Notes: a model not told the origin generated them from the sequence alone. Shown: positions 54,101 to 62,492, counted from the first letter of the stretch. The stretch is DNA of 64,000 bases from SHZI01 sp963802215 (GCA_963802215.1 CAWDHQ010000001.1:1178001-1242000); one strand, 5' to 3'. Made by a program: numbers and translations.

Positions 54101-57100
54101 TCGTCGGCGGCGAGGCGCAGCTTGCCGGCCGCGGACAGGACCGCACCCGGCGTCGCGCCGTTGCCGGTGATCGCGAGGACGCCCGGCGTCGCGCCCGCGC
54201 CGGTCACGTCGACGCGGAAGTCGCTGAAGGTGGTCGGGTAGACCTGGGCCGCCGCGAGCTCCAGCCGGCCGGCGGCGCTCAGGGAGCCCGGCAGGCTGGT
54301 GCCCGCGGACACCGGCAGGCCCGTCGCGCGGATATCGGTCCGCGCGGCGAGCACGGTGTCACCGAAGCCCTGCAGGGACGAGCGGCCGAAGATATCGATC
54401 AGGCCCGCATCGGCCCGCAGGCGGGCGGGCCCCGGCGCAGCGGCGGCCGGCGCGGCCGACGCCGGCAGGCGCGGGCCCAGGGCCAGGTGGTTGGCCGCGA
54501 GGCTGACGCTGCCGATGTCACCGGCGCGCAGGTTGGGCGTCTCCAGGGCCAGCCGGTTCCGCACACGTAGGACCGTGTCGGTCGCGAAGAGGATTTCGTC
54601 GTCCGCCTGGAGCGTCAGGCTGTCGAAGCCGCCGTCGGCGACCCGGCCAGGGTCGAATTCGGCGACGCCGTTCGCGCCGGCGCCGGTGGGCGCACCCGTC
54701 ACCACGATCTGCCGCGGCCCCGTCGGGAAGGTCGGCAGCAGTTCTGCGCCCGCGTTGAAGCCCCGGAGCCGGCTGACGCCAAGGGCAAGTCGCCCGCCCT
54801 CCTCGTTCACCCCGCCGCTGGCCCCGCGCAGGGCGCCGTCGAGGCGCAGGCCTTCGGGCGCCACCAGGTCTATCGAGCCCCCGCGGCTGGCGACCAGCGT
54901 CGGCTGGAGCACCGCTGCGCCGCCCGCCGTCTCGCCGGTGGGCAGGTCGAGCTCGGTGATGGTGCCGGACACGTCCAGTGCCGAGCCCGCGGCGAGTTCG
55001 ACCCGGCCCCTCAGGGCGGATAGCGCGATGCTGCCGCCGTCCAGCACCCGTCCCTGGCGGGTGCCGAGGGCATTCGGCGTCAGGATTGCAGTGCCCCTGG
55101 TATCGAGCAGGGCGCCGCCGCCCACGAAGATGCCCACGGCAGGATCGAAGCCCTGCTCCAGCGCCCCGGGGGGATTGCCCAGGCTGGCCGCGATCCGGCC
55201 ACCCGGAGCGATCACGGAACCGTCGAGCCGGATGCGGGTCGGGGCAGAGAACTCCACCTTGCCCGTGGGCTCAACCCGCACCGTGCTGCCGGCAGCGAGC
55301 AGCAGGTCGCCGGCCGTGGCCGGCGTCACCTGGCTGTGCGGCGTCACCGCGAACGCGACGCTGGCCGCGGGCCGCACGTCGGGCGTCGGCAGGAAGACCG
55401 AGGAGAACCCGCGCAGGTCGGCGCCGCTCGGCTGCGACCGGAAACCGCGATCGAGCGAGAGCAGCGAGACCCGCGGTTCGACCGCCGCGCCGGCCGCGAC
55501 GGACAGCGGCTCGAAGGACTCGCTGCCCGCGTCGGCGGACCGCCCCCCGGACGCGACGAGGCGGAAGCTCGCGAATCCGCCGTCCTGGAACAGTCCGGTC
55601 GCCACGATGAACGGATTGTCGGCAGCAACCGGGTCGGCCCGCTGGGCCGTGGTGAATGCCGGACCGCTGCCCGCGACGAGCACGCGATTCGCCCCAAGGG
55701 TCAGGCTGCCGCCGCTGCCGAGCGCAAAAGCGGAGAGTTGCAGCCCACTGCCCGTGGCGAAGGCCGCCTGGGGCCCCAGCGCCTGCAGGCTGATGGCGCC
55801 ACCGCGCCCCTCCGTCAGGCTGCCGTCGGTGCCCAGCGCGGCGCCGCCGTCGGCGCGGAGCCTCACGTCATTGCCCAGTGCCAGCTCACCGCCCAGGGCA
55901 GAAGCCTGCAGGTCGATGCGGCCGGCGTCGATGAAGCGCGGGTCCAGGGGCGCATCGCCAGCGACCGCCGGCAGGTCGTTGACCCACCGGCCACTCACGT
56001 CGAGGGTCACGCCGTCGGCCACGAACACCCCGGGGCGGCGCGCACCCGAGGCGATGACGGCGGGATTGACGAGCACCGACCGGAACGCAACGCTGCCACC
56101 AGCGGCCGAAACGTCGCCGGCCAGATCGACAACGGACCCCTGCAGGCGCACGGAACTGCCAGCCGCCAGGTCCAGGTTCACGTCGGCGCCGACGCTGATG
56201 ACCCCGTTGCTGTACAGCTCCGTCCGGGTGAAGCCGCCGGCGGTGAGGTAACGGGTGGGCAGCTCGAGCTGAAGCCAGGTATCGGGAAGAGGCTCGTCAG
56301 GCGTCACCGTGACCGGCACGATGTCGTTCGTGATGTTGATCGACGGCGCACGATAGTCCGGCAGGTCGAGACCCGAACCGTCCTGCAGGCCGACGATGAG
56401 CCGGCCGCCCACGGGCCGCGTCTCCGGGGTGCGCTGGAAGATGGATGGGCGCACGTTGCCCCGGAGTTCACCGTTCACGACGAGCCCTGGCGCGGCGAAC
56501 TGCACGGTGCCCGCATCGCGCCCTTCCACGTAGCCGGGCTGGTAAAGGCCGATCCCGCCGAGGGCGCGGGTCTCGACCACGCCCCACTTGCTGTACACCA
56601 CGTCCACCGTGGGGTTGCTCACTCCCTGGTAGACGCGGTCCGGTGCAGCCTGGCTGATGTCCACCGCCTTGCCGTCGGCCGTGACCACCCGGCTGGTCTG
56701 CAGCACGCCGCCCCGGTAGTTCACGGCGCCACCGGAGACGTCGATGGTCGCTCCTTCGGCAAGCACGACGTCGCCGCGGGACACCAGGCTGACCGTGCCG
56801 CCCGCAGCGGTCCGCTCACGCACGTCCTGGGGCACGGCGGCCGTCGCCCCGGACACGTCGGCCACCGGGGTGCCGACCCGCGAGTCCACGAAGACCGTCT
56901 CGCCCCGGAGGGCGCCGTCCCGCTGGACCGGCGAATCCCGGAGCTCATTGGTGCGCAGCTCGACCGCGACGACGTTGCGCGCCAGGTCCACCTCCGCCTC
57001 GGAACCGGCCACGTCGATCAGGCTGCCGGCGGCGAGGCGGATCCGGGATCCGGTGTCCTCCGCGAGCGGCGTGTCGCCGGACGGCAGCTCGCTGGGATTC

Positions 57101-58290
57101 GGCAGGGCCGTGATGGATACGGAGCCGCCGGGCACGCGGATCGTGCTGCCGGACTGCAGGTCGACCTGGCGGCCGACGATCTCGACGGACGAGAGCGGCT
57201 GGGCCTGGTCGGCCACGGCCGTCTTGTCAGCCGTCGCGGCATCGATCCCGACGTCCGTGAGGCTGCCAGCGCCGAAGCTCACCGACCCGGCGCGGGTGGT
57301 GTTGAGAACCGGTGGCTGGGTACCGGTGCCCTGGATCACGTCGACCGTGTCCCGGGCGAGCAGCCGGACCGAGCCGTTGCTCTGCACGGAGGTCGTCGCC
57401 GAAACACGGCCGTCCTGGTTCACGGCAAGCCCGACCATGGACACGTTGCCGAGCGTGCTGGCGATCCTGCCGGTCGCCTGGTTCCAGGCCGTGCCGCCGG
57501 CGTCCACTTCGACCAGCAGGCCGCGCAGGTCCGGGCTCTCGCTGGCCTGCAGGTAGACCTTCTGGCCGGCGGCCAGGATCACCTGGCCGGACGGTGATTC
57601 GACCTGCCCCGCGTTCTCGACGTCCTGGCCCAGTAGCGCGATGCTGCCGCCGCCCGCCGCGGACGAGCTGATCTTCGCGCCATCCTCGACCACGACCTTC
57701 ACCGGGACCGGCTGGCCATCCGGGCCCGTGACGACCTGGCCATCGGCGTCGACGACATAGACGCGGCCGTCGCCGGAGAACGCCGGCTTGTCCTGCCGCA
57801 GCAGTAGCGGGTTCAGGATGCCGCCGGACTCCGCGTCGGGGTCGATGGCGAGGCTCGAGGCGACCAGCGCCCCCACGTTCACCTGGGAACCCTTGCCGAA
57901 GAGGATGCCGTTCTGGTTGATGAGGTAGATCTGGCCGTTGGCGTTCACCGAGCCGAAGATCCGGCTGGGATCGCCCTGGAAGATCTTGTTCAGGGCCAGT
58001 GAGCCCTTGCCGGGCTGGTTGAAGTTGACCGTGTTGCCCGCGTCCACGTTGAACTCGGCCCAGTTCAGCACGGCCCGGTCTGTGGACTGGTTGATGTCCA
58101 GCTGGGTGCCGGCGGGATTGGTCACCGCCGTGGCGGCTCCCTGGGTGACCCAGACGGCCGGACCGCCGGCGCAGCTGCCGCCAGCGCAGGGGACTGGCAG
58201 GCCGCCCGCCTGCACCTGCGCGCCCGCGAGCACGCAGTAAAGCGCGACGCCGAGGCTCAGGGACAGCCGGGAGTGCAGATCAGAATCCAT
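48151..58290 (-). CDS. Filamentous haemagglutinin-type exoprotein (TpsA)
   Basis: 3379-residue secreted adhesin-like protein. The N-terminal signal (SRLSLSLGVALYCVLAGAQVQA) is followed by the TPS secretion domain: NPAGTQLDINQSTDRAVLNW, NTVNFNQPGKGSLALNKIFQG, IYLINQNGILFGKGSQVNVG (N-x-N-G-I motif). The bulk is a long beta-helix of degenerate repeats (GGSVSI, LDVSGR, LRADAG, AGGDISLLAPGG). Near the C-terminus two segments share VTGRTDLT (each followed by about 40 residues). The last 25 residues are highly charged (GDGDDDEDERRRRGQ). It overlaps the 3' end of the pore gene by 11 bp. It is likely exported by the adjacent TpsB. Function (adhesion, biofilm or nutrient capture) cannot be read. Confidence 0.92.
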   Translation of the reverse strand: MDSDLHSRLSLSLGVALYCVLAGAQVQAGGLPVPCAGGSCAGGPAVWVTQGAATAVTNPAGTQLDINQSTDRAVLNWAEFNVDAGNTVNFNQPGKGSLALNKIFQGDPSRIFGSVNANGQIYLINQNGILFGKGSQVNVGALVASSLAIDPDAESGGILNPLLLRQDKPAFSGDGRVYVVDADGQVVTGPDGQPVPVKVVVEDGAKISSSAAGGGSIALLGQDVENAGQVESPSGQVILAAGQKVYLQASESPDLRGLLVEVDAGGTAWNQATGRIASTLGNVSMVGLAVNQDGRVSATTSVQSNGSVRLLARDTVDVIQGTGTQPPVLNTTRAGSVSFGAGSLTDVGIDAATADKTAVADQAQPLSSVEIVGRQVDLQSGSTIRVPGGSVSITALPNPSELPSGDTPLAEDTGSRIRLAAGSLIDVAGSEAEVDLARNVVAVELRTNELRDSPVQRDGALRGETVFVDSRVGTPVADVSGATAAVPQDVRERTAAGGTVSLVSRGDVVLAEGATIDVSGGAVNYRGGVLQTSRVVTADGKAVDISQAAPDRVYQGVSNPTVDVVYSKWGVVETRALGGIGLYQPGYVEGRDAGTVQFAAPGLVVNGELRGNVRPSIFQRTPETRPVGGRLIVGLQDGSGLDLPDYRAPSINITNDIVPVTVTPDEPLPDTWLQLELPTRYLTAGGFTRTELYSNGVISVGADVNLDLAAGSSVRLQGSVVDLAGDVSAAGGSVAFRSVLVNPAVIASGARRPGVFVADGVTLDVSGRWVNDLPAVAGDAPLDPRFIDAGRIDLQASALGGELALGNDVRLRADGGAALGTDGSLTEGRGGAISLQALGPQAAFATGSGLQLSAFALGSGGSLTLGANRVLVAGSGPAFTTAQRADPVAADNPFIVATGLFQDGGFASFRLVASGGRSADAGSESFEPLSVAAGAAVEPRVSLLSLDRGFRSQPSGADLRGFSSVFLPTPDVRPAASVAFAVTPHSQVTPATAGDLLLAAGSTVRVEPTGKVEFSAPTRIRLDGSVIAPGGRIAASLGNPPGALEQGFDPAVGIFVGGGALLDTRGTAILTPNALGTRQGRVLDGGSIALSALRGRVELAAGSALDVSGTITELDLPTGETAGGAAVLQPTLVASRGGSIDLVAPEGLRLDGALRGASGGVNEEGGRLALGVSRLRGFNAGAELLPTFPTGPRQIVVTGAPTGAGANGVAEFDPGRVADGGFDSLTLQADDEILFATDTVLRVRNRLALETPNLRAGDIGSVSLAANHLALGPRLPASAAPAAAAPGPARLRADAGLIDIFGRSSLQGFGDTVLAARTDIRATGLPVSAGTSLPGSLSAAGRLELAAAQVYPTTFSDFRVDVTGAGATPGVLAITGNGATPGAVLSAAGKLRLAADEIVQAGAVRAPLGQVEFIARDSLTLAAGSLTSVSADGQLLPFGRVTGGTSWTYESVPGITPDIPTPPEKRVRLEGEAISVADGAVVDLSGGGDLYAYEFLPGPGGSVDALAPGVNPNLYAVIPGGSSFAAWDTQEYQGSGLRPGDSVRLAGVPGLLEAGEYALLPARYALLPGAVLVEVVPDVQDLGPNQVAGLPDGTPVVAGVRTIAGTGIADSRTTGFAIRPGSYARQLAEYRDSYGNTFFSDKAAALDQPAPPVARDAGTLQLLVGDTLDLGGTLRLDADQGDPAKPEDDGRGGRLDLSAASLRIVGTVSGIAEDVVEVAASVLNRIAADSVLLGGTRTVLADRTEIAPAAGTVEIASGLELAGSEFLLVARDRVIIGDNASLRSTGEAVDGNGGPLLLTGSGGSALVRVSRNGPVELGRAAGATAAGDVSIGAGAVLGANGSVTVDAGGTARSFGGYELGSGAALALGSRLIVLGADQAGVADGLALNDTALAALGAASRVELRARDELRVAGTVSLGGGAVQPDELTLDTPVIRTAGESATFSAAALTLQNSGSVLAGDPGTGAGTLTFNAGSFVFGGGDVALDGFAAAGVNAAGGITTTGEARLRSGADLALTTPSLSGAAGSELQIVAAGRAVRLATPAATAPAVVAAPVGAALDISAGSIDADTRLVYPAGRVRLAADDSVQLGANGSIDVAGRRLNLAGAVVDVAGGAVEVVGRSGGVNFLAGSRVDVSSGNGSAGAGSLGILGGGVVSLAGDLAGTGPAAASSGSFVLTAGSLDGFAVLNQELNAGGFHSKRSVETLSGDLTVDAGETVQAEKVTLAASGGNLTVAGRIDAQAAGGGTVLLASRGDLILAGGAEIDARAAAAGAGAGQVTVNSSDGNVSLQSGSRIRLDGYDGEAGGELLVRAGATADDLRIAEFSASVEGAVRTILAPALRSDPVEILDGVVTEALRSLLDAFMAVAPSNIRSRLGLGPDTLIRPALEVVADNDLTVAEDWDLATWRWEDQPGYLTLRAPGNLSLQGNLSDGFSQTGIVLGQLAGDSWSFDLAAGADPASVLNGGVRGRLLDAPETGSLDIADGLFIRTGTGDIRLAAARDLILGGSTAAIYTAGVAARQAINLGTARANWSRDGGDISLAAGRDVSAVLPTQVLNGWTVRGRTSSGRAQWAINYGKFQQGVAALAGGAVDVTAGRDVLNLSATVATTSGELPEAPGTFDTWGGGSLDVVAGRDVLGGTYSVWEGNGTLSAGRTVGLGTTADLSQELGVTIASGAGTMAVNARQDLDIGLIVNPTVMPARGTTPPYFYTYLPDDALNLTSVGGRLRLLNDFDAFSVNIAGDAESGSDVSSITAFGIAAPILRAWAVSGDIELPQALSLLPSPRGQAEIIARGSIIGADRSVPFIMSDVDPAQLPTAERPGNTGDLVANVILPSRDAIHVGDEEPALLIAADGDILGGAWQFAKHFRAIAGGDIRDLSLTGQNTGADQISLIQAGRDVDLNARDNPANSSGNRIELSGPGRLQVLAGRNVSLGFSRGITTFGNTANAQLPDGGAALDLWTGIGGTPDYAGFNAKYWDAQYSDEFDRYLAGPEGGISLIEYVAGVTGRTDLTPDNVWGAYAGLDQDDQQVWLDTLDPDQQITFTSFLDLVDSLVAWTSTVTGRTDLTATTAVADYQLLGTDEQRPLIQEFFFRELRDSGRLANLPRGDFGFDRGQAAVGTLFPEEEAFAGDLSLLFSRLYTLDGGDISLLAPGGLLNVGLAQPPANLPVTKQPSDLGIVAQSTGRVQIFSDGDVLVNQSRIFTLAGGDILIWSSNGDIDAGRGSKSAISAPPPVIRVDANGQVTVEFSDAIAGSGIRGILTSEDIEPGDVDLVAPTGVVNAGDAGIGAAGNLNIAAPQVVGLDNIQVGGISAGVPTDSGAAAGLTGVSSLSSSVASAAESAAVADAAGDPNASLADEALGWLEVFIEGFGDGDDDEDERRRRGQ

Positions 58291-59881
58291 ACCGGAGCGA
58301 GAACAGCAGCCGTTCGTCGCCCTCCTCGGTGGCCTGGCCGTCCCGGAACGGGATCGCGAGATCGAGGCCCGCCGTGAGGGGATCGGCAGCCAGGCGCAGG
58401 CCGACGCCGGCGCTCAGGAGGGTGATTGCATCCACCTGGTCCGGCAGCGGGTCGTTGAGCAGGAGGCGGGCGCTGTCGAGGAAGGCATAGCCGTAGAGGT
58501 TCTCCAGCGGCTTCCAGAGCCCCGGGCCGAAGTTCGGGCTGCGCCACTCCGCCGAGGCCTGCACTCCGTAGTCCCCGAGGATCTCGCCTTCGTAGTAACC
58601 CCGAACGCTGTCCCGGCCACCGGTCGCGAACTGCTCGTTGGAGATCAGCGCCTGGGGCGTCCACTGGCCGCGCAGGTCGAGCGCCAGCGCCGTGCCCCAC
58701 CAGGGCAGGGACTGGATGAGCTCGTAGCCGCCCTCCACATAGAAGTAGTTCGGACGGCCCTTGAAGCGCTTGTCGGCGAATTCCTGTTCCTCGTTGCCGA
58801 GGCCGCGGATGCCGGCATTGGCCGTGAGGTCATAGGTGTGGGTGCGGGTCTCGCGGGGCAGCGCGGCGTTCCAGCCCAGGGACCAGTTCAGGTAGGCGAT
58901 CGGCGTGTCGATGTCGTCCTCGCCCTCCTCGTTGAAGCCGATGGTCTCGTCGAAGTCCTTGTAGTCGACCCCGAGCACCAGGCTGTGGAACAGCCCCTCG
59001 CCACCTTCCAGAGGCAGGATCGCCCGCGCGCCGTAGACCTCGCCCTTGCCGATGGAGCTGATGTCGCCGCCGACGACCGCGATGTCGCTGTCACTGGACA
59101 GCCCGTAGAAGGCGAAGGCCTTGCCGCTCGCCCTGGGCCGCAGGACGTAGCTCGCCGCGATCACCTCGGTCTCGTCACGGTCCTCCGGCGCCACCTGGTA
59201 CTGCAGGCCGAAGGAGTGATCGCGCTGCCACAGGTTGTCGTAGCGGACGGCGGCTTCGATGCGCGTGTCGGTGGTGTTGGCGGAGTTGCGGTTGTTGACC
59301 TCCAGCGAGCCGTTCACCGGCAGCTGGTCGTCCACCTTCACCTCGATCTCGACGGTGCCCTGTTCGGCGCCGGGACGGAGCACGGGGGTCAGCAGTCGAT
59401 CCGACGACCGGACGTTGAGGGCCCGAAGCTGGTCCTGGAAGGCGTCCATGCGCGGGATCGTGCCGGGCGTGGCCTCGGGCAGCTGCGCGCGGATCCAGCC
59501 GTTGCTGAAATACCGGGAACCCGTGATCTTGAGGCGGGACACCCTGCCCTCGGTGACGGCCAGGCGCACGAGGCCCCCGTCCACCTCCTGCTCCGGAACG
59601 TCGACGAAGACAGTGGCGAAGCCCGCATCCCGGTAGGCCTGCTCCAGGGCCGTGCGGGCGGCGTTGACGTCGTCGATGGTCCTGCCGGGGCCGAGCTGCG
59701 GGTACACGGCGCGCTCGATGGCGAGCGCGTCGAGGACGGTGTTGCCCTCGACCCGGAACTCCCACACGTCGAAGCGCGGCTTGGCCTCGCCGCCCTCCGC
59801 CTCCTGGCCACGGGCCACCGGCGAGGAGAGGCAGGCAATGGCTATTGCCAGGCGCAGGAAGGACAACATCCGGCTCGTCAT
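58280..59881 (-). CDS. Two-partner secretion outer-membrane pore (TpsB, ShlB/FhaC/HecB family)
   Basis: 533-residue Omp85-superfamily transporter. Signal peptide (LSFLRLAIAIACLSSPVARGQ); two POTRA domains (WEFRVEGNTVLDALAIERAV ... YRDAGFATVFVDVPEQEVDGG; then VSRLKITGSRYFSN); and a 16-strand barrel with the conserved loop-6 GRDSVRGYYEGE (R-G-Y/F motif), ending in LLFSLRYGF. A start at the second Met (M5) is possible. It lies directly upstream of, and overlaps, the TpsA gene. A candidate three-part Pho box is 73 bp upstream. Confidence 0.95.
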   Translation of the reverse strand: MTSRMLSFLRLAIAIACLSSPVARGQEAEGGEAKPRFDVWEFRVEGNTVLDALAIERAVYPQLGPGRTIDDVNAARTALEQAYRDAGFATVFVDVPEQEVDGGLVRLAVTEGRVSRLKITGSRYFSNGWIRAQLPEATPGTIPRMDAFQDQLRALNVRSSDRLLTPVLRPGAEQGTVEIEVKVDDQLPVNGSLEVNNRNSANTTDTRIEAAVRYDNLWQRDHSFGLQYQVAPEDRDETEVIAASYVLRPRASGKAFAFYGLSSDSDIAVVGGDISSIGKGEVYGARAILPLEGGEGLFHSLVLGVDYKDFDETIGFNEEGEDDIDTPIAYLNWSLGWNAALPRETRTHTYDLTANAGIRGLGNEEQEFADKRFKGRPNYFYVEGGYELIQSLPWWGTALALDLRGQWTPQALISNEQFATGGRDSVRGYYEGEILGDYGVQASAEWRSPNFGPGLWKPLENLYGYAFLDSARLLLNDPLPDQVDAITLLSAGVGLRLAADPLTAGLDLAIPFRDGQATEEGDERLLFSLRYGF

Positions 59882-59953
59882 TGCAGGTCTGGGCGTGCTC
59901 TACCGGGCTTGGTGTTCTGGAGGGAATCCGCCAGACCATCGTCGCGGCGGAAT

Positions 59954-59982
59954 GTTTCAGGCGCGTTGCAGGGACGTTAAGC
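59954..59982 (-). promoter_or_regulatory. Candidate Pho box upstream of the two-partner secretion operon
   Basis: Minus-strand half-sites GCTTAAC, CTGCAAC and CTGAAAC at 11-bp steps; the last two match the reference at five of seven positions. It is followed after 73 bp by the TpsB ATG. Confidence 0.5.
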
Positions 59983-59992
59983 CGGTGCCCCG

Positions 59993-60022
59993 AAAAAGAA
60001 CCGGCGCCCGAAGGCGCCGGTT
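59993..60022 (-). terminator. Rho-independent terminator of the VPxPA-CTERM gene
   Basis: AACCGGCGCC (59999-60008), loop, GGCGCCGGTT (60013-60022). On the minus strand the hairpin is followed by CTTTTTC. It ends the gene at 60045-60812 just before the two-partner secretion promoter. Confidence 0.88.
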
Positions 60023-60044
60023 CCGGTGGTTGCGCGTGAGAGAG

Positions 60045-60812
60045 CTAGGCAGCAGTGCGGGACTTCAGCCAGGCCCGGCGGGCCAGCGGCACCAGCGCCG
60101 TACCGAGCAGCCAGACGGCGGCGGGCGCCGGCACGACCTGGGTCCCGGCGATCTGAAGCTGGCTGTTCGCCAGGTCCAGCTTGGCAGCGAGCCCGTCCTT
60201 GAACGGCGTGAAGTTGCGCAGGCCGATGGTGGCCGCGGTGAACTGCACGCTGTACAGGTAGAGGGTGTCGGTGCCGGGAGCCAGGTTGGAGAACTGGAAG
60301 TCGCCGGACTGCCAGTTGTCGTGCAGGCCGTCCAGGTAGTTCGGCGAGCCCGATCCGGCGAGGAACGGGCCATAGGCCAGGTTGGTGGAGGGCGGCGTCG
60401 CATCACCGATGTTCAGGTTCTGGATCAGCCCGTTCAGCGACGAGGCCCAGAGGCTCTTGGCGCTCTCGGCCACCTGGACGTCGTCGGCAAAGGTGGCACT
60501 GGCGGACGAGGTGGTGTAATTGCGGGCCGTGGTCTCGCCGAAGATGATGCCGAAGGTGACGTTCGCGGCGCCCCCGGCGGCATTGATGAAATTCAGCACC
60601 GAGGTGCTCAGCGTGTAGGCGTCACCCAGGTTGATGCCGGCGGCCTGCTCGCCGAGGTCCTGGCTGATGGAATCGCCGTTGGCGTTGACAAAGGTCGCCA
60701 GGGCTTCGGAGCCCCCGGCGGTCGTGCCGGAGAGTATGGACGCCTGGGCGCCTGTCACGCCGAGCATCGCCAGTGCGGAGACTGCCGCCAGGTTCTTGAA
60801 ATGGGTGTTCAT
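60045..60812 (-). CDS. VPxPA/PEP-CTERM family secreted protein (copy 1)
   Basis: 255-residue exported protein. Signal peptide (LAAVSALAMLGVTGAQA), a body rich in small and polar residues (ATFVNANGDSISQDLGEQAAG, LHDNWQSGDFQFSNLAPGTDT), and a C-terminal sorting tail: VVPAPAAVWLLGTALVPLA followed by RRAWLKSRTAA. The order, short motif (V-P-x-P-A), hydrophobic helix and basic cluster, matches exosortase substrates, though the helix is less canonical than in copy 2. ATG 60812 is used; the 60902 ORF start reads through the upstream region. It is a near-duplicate of the gene at 62493-63239. No exosortase gene is in the window. Preceded by a candidate Pho box. Confidence 0.85.
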   Translation of the reverse strand: MNTHFKNLAAVSALAMLGVTGAQASILSGTTAGGSEALATFVNANGDSISQDLGEQAAGINLGDAYTLSTSVLNFINAAGGAANVTFGIIFGETTARNYTTSSASATFADDVQVAESAKSLWASSLNGLIQNLNIGDATPPSTNLAYGPFLAGSGSPNYLDGLHDNWQSGDFQFSNLAPGTDTLYLYSVQFTAATIGLRNFTPFKDGLAAKLDLANSQLQIAGTQVVPAPAAVWLLGTALVPLARRAWLKSRTAA

Positions 60813-60880
60813 GGAATCGGTTCCTTGTCTGTTTTCTTTGAATCTGCAGGTCGACCTGGGGGGGAGGCTACCGGCCGAAA

Positions 60881-60920
60881 CGGACATCTTTGTGACATTC
60901 ATGTGAAGGAAACGTCATAT
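60881..60920 (-). promoter_or_regulatory. Candidate four-half-site Pho box upstream of VPxPA-CTERM copy 1
   Basis: Minus-strand half-sites ATATGAC, CCTTCAC, ATGTCAC and ATGTCCG at 11-bp steps; ATGTCAC matches the reference at six of seven. The last half-site ends 68 bp before the ATG. Confidence 0.6.
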
Positions 60921-60945
60921 TCCCCTCCCCCGCTTCCCTGCCCGG

Positions 60946-60975
60946 AAAAGAGCCGGCGCCCTTGCGGGCGCCGGC
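60946..60975 (-). terminator. Rho-independent terminator of the PstS-like gene
   Basis: GCCGGCGCC (60952-60960) pairs with GGCGCCGGC (60967-60975); the minus-strand stem is followed by TCTTTTCC. It ends the gene at 61017-62441. Confidence 0.8.
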
Positions 60976-61016
60976 CGGGGTAGTCCTCCCCGCGCCAGGG
61001 CGCGAGGCCGGCACGC

Positions 61017-62441
61017 TTACGGGAAGACGGGCAGCGGGGCCTTGCAGTTGCTGCCGCCGACACCGACGTTCTTGGTGGTCCAGCCAACCGGGGTCGCCGC
61101 GACGAACGGATTGGTCGGCACTGCGAAGTTCGGCAGCGCGTTGATCCCGTTCAGGCCGGAGGACACGATCTTCGCCGGGTTGCGGACATTGCCGAGGAAC
61201 AGCGTCCGGAACTGGCTCCGCTGGGTGGTGGTCGCCCGGGCGGTCAGGTCGGCGTTGATGAAGTCGTTGAGAGCCGCCGCGTTGTTGATGGTGTCGCTGT
61301 TGGAGTTCAGGGTGGACTCCGCGTACCAGCGATACGCACCGAGGGCTGCGGTCTGCTGGCTCGGCGTGATGCCATCGATATTCAGATTGACAGCGCCGGG
61401 CTTCGGGGCGTTCTCGAGGGAGTTGATGCCGATCGAGCGGCCCTGGTCGCCGGCCGCAATCACGCAGTTCTCCACGTTGCTCGAGGAACTGTTCTCCACC
61501 ACGTCGTAGTTCACGGGCCAGCCATTGGCGACATTGTTGTCGTCAAAGGCCTCGTCCACGAAGGTCGCGATCTTCGTGGCTGACCCGCAGTAGTCGGAGC
61601 CCAGCCAGAGGTGCGAGTGACCCGCCTGGGTGCCCGACGTGTTGGTGCGGCGGCAGATCTTCAGGCCTTCCGTGTCGTCACCAGCCAGCGGGGCGACGCC
61701 CATGGCCGCCTTGATGTCGGCAACGGACTGGTAGTTGCCGGCGAAGATGCCCGAGAGGACGGTGGCGGAGATGTTGCCACCGAGCTCGGCGCCCAGCTGC
61801 TGGCCGGCCTGGATCGTCCAGGGCAGCTGGTAGACGGGTGCGGCGGTGACCTTGGCGGTCTTCAGGGCGGCCAGCTCGGTGACCGTGCACTGGGCCGGGC
61901 CGTTCTCCTTGGCGACTTCGCAGCCGAAAATCGGCTCCTCGTCGGAAAGGCCGAAGTCCGGGACGTGGCCGTCGCCGACGCCATCCGGCACCGTGTAGTC
62001 GGCATCCGCCGTCAGTGTCGGGCAGAGCTGCTCCGTGGCCGGGTTAAGGTCATCGGCCGGGCAGGTGCTGCCGTCGATGAACTTGATGGCCTGGGGAATC
62101 GCGACGGGGCGGATGCCGAAGAGGGTGCCGCCCTGGGAGCGGGAGTAGAACGCCACCTTCTGGCCGCGGATGGAGGTCGGGACGCTGGTGTCGTTCTTCA
62201 GCGTACAGACGTTGATGCGGTAGTTGATTGACGAGGCGCTGTCGATGTAGTCAGCCCGGTCATTGATCGCCGGATCGCACAGCTCGGTGGCGATCGCGGG
62301 CGGGATGGCGCGGGCGGCGGAGGCGCCGGAGATGTAGAAGCTGGCGCTGACGGCGGGAATCGCTGCCTGGGCGGCGCCGGCGAAGAGGCCGGCGATCGCC
62401 AGGGCGAGCGGGCCGCTGACTTTCTTGATGGTCGGTTGCAT
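61017..62441 (-). CDS. Secreted PstS-like (phosphate-binding-fold) protein
   Basis: 474 residues. ATG 62441 follows GGAG and gives a signal peptide (VSGPLALAIAGLFAGAAQA). The mature start AIPAVSASFYISGASAARA resembles the opening strand and G-x-S binding loop of PstS (compare ISIVGSSTVYPF). Later GQKVAFYSRSQGGTLFGI and AGDQGRSIGINSLENAP resemble further periplasmic-binding-fold segments. Cysteines (ELCDPA, NVCTLKN, STCPADD, EQLCPT, FGCEVA, AQCTV, KICRR, SDYCGS, ENCVIA, SNCKAP) suggest several disulfides. No membrane anchor or sorting tail is seen. Assignment as a phosphate-binding or DING-like protein is inference from motif and context; an unrelated binding protein is possible. Confidence 0.6.
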   Translation of the reverse strand: MQPTIKKVSGPLALAIAGLFAGAAQAAIPAVSASFYISGASAARAIPPAIATELCDPAINDRADYIDSASSINYRINVCTLKNDTSVPTSIRGQKVAFYSRSQGGTLFGIRPVAIPQAIKFIDGSTCPADDLNPATEQLCPTLTADADYTVPDGVGDGHVPDFGLSDEEPIFGCEVAKENGPAQCTVTELAALKTAKVTAAPVYQLPWTIQAGQQLGAELGGNISATVLSGIFAGNYQSVADIKAAMGVAPLAGDDTEGLKICRRTNTSGTQAGHSHLWLGSDYCGSATKIATFVDEAFDDNNVANGWPVNYDVVENSSSSNVENCVIAAGDQGRSIGINSLENAPKPGAVNLNIDGITPSQQTAALGAYRWYAESTLNSNSDTINNAAALNDFINADLTARATTTQRSQFRTLFLGNVRNPAKIVSSGLNGINALPNFAVPTNPFVAATPVGWTTKNVGVGGSNCKAPLPVFP

Positions 62442-62492
62442 GGTTCGTTCTCCGTTGTGATGCAAGGTGGTAGTTGATTTAGAGTGAGGCGC

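Noticed and set aside
54299..57597. Two long plus-strand frames (650 and 753 residues) inside the haemagglutinin gene
   Set aside because: Composition is Arg/Ala/Pro-rich with no fold signature; the minus strand encodes a continuous 3379-residue TpsA protein.
48151..58290. Repetitive DNA in the haemagglutinin gene as a CRISPR array or satellite
   Set aside because: The repetition is at the protein level (degenerate beta-helix turns); there are no regular identical DNA repeats separated by spacers.
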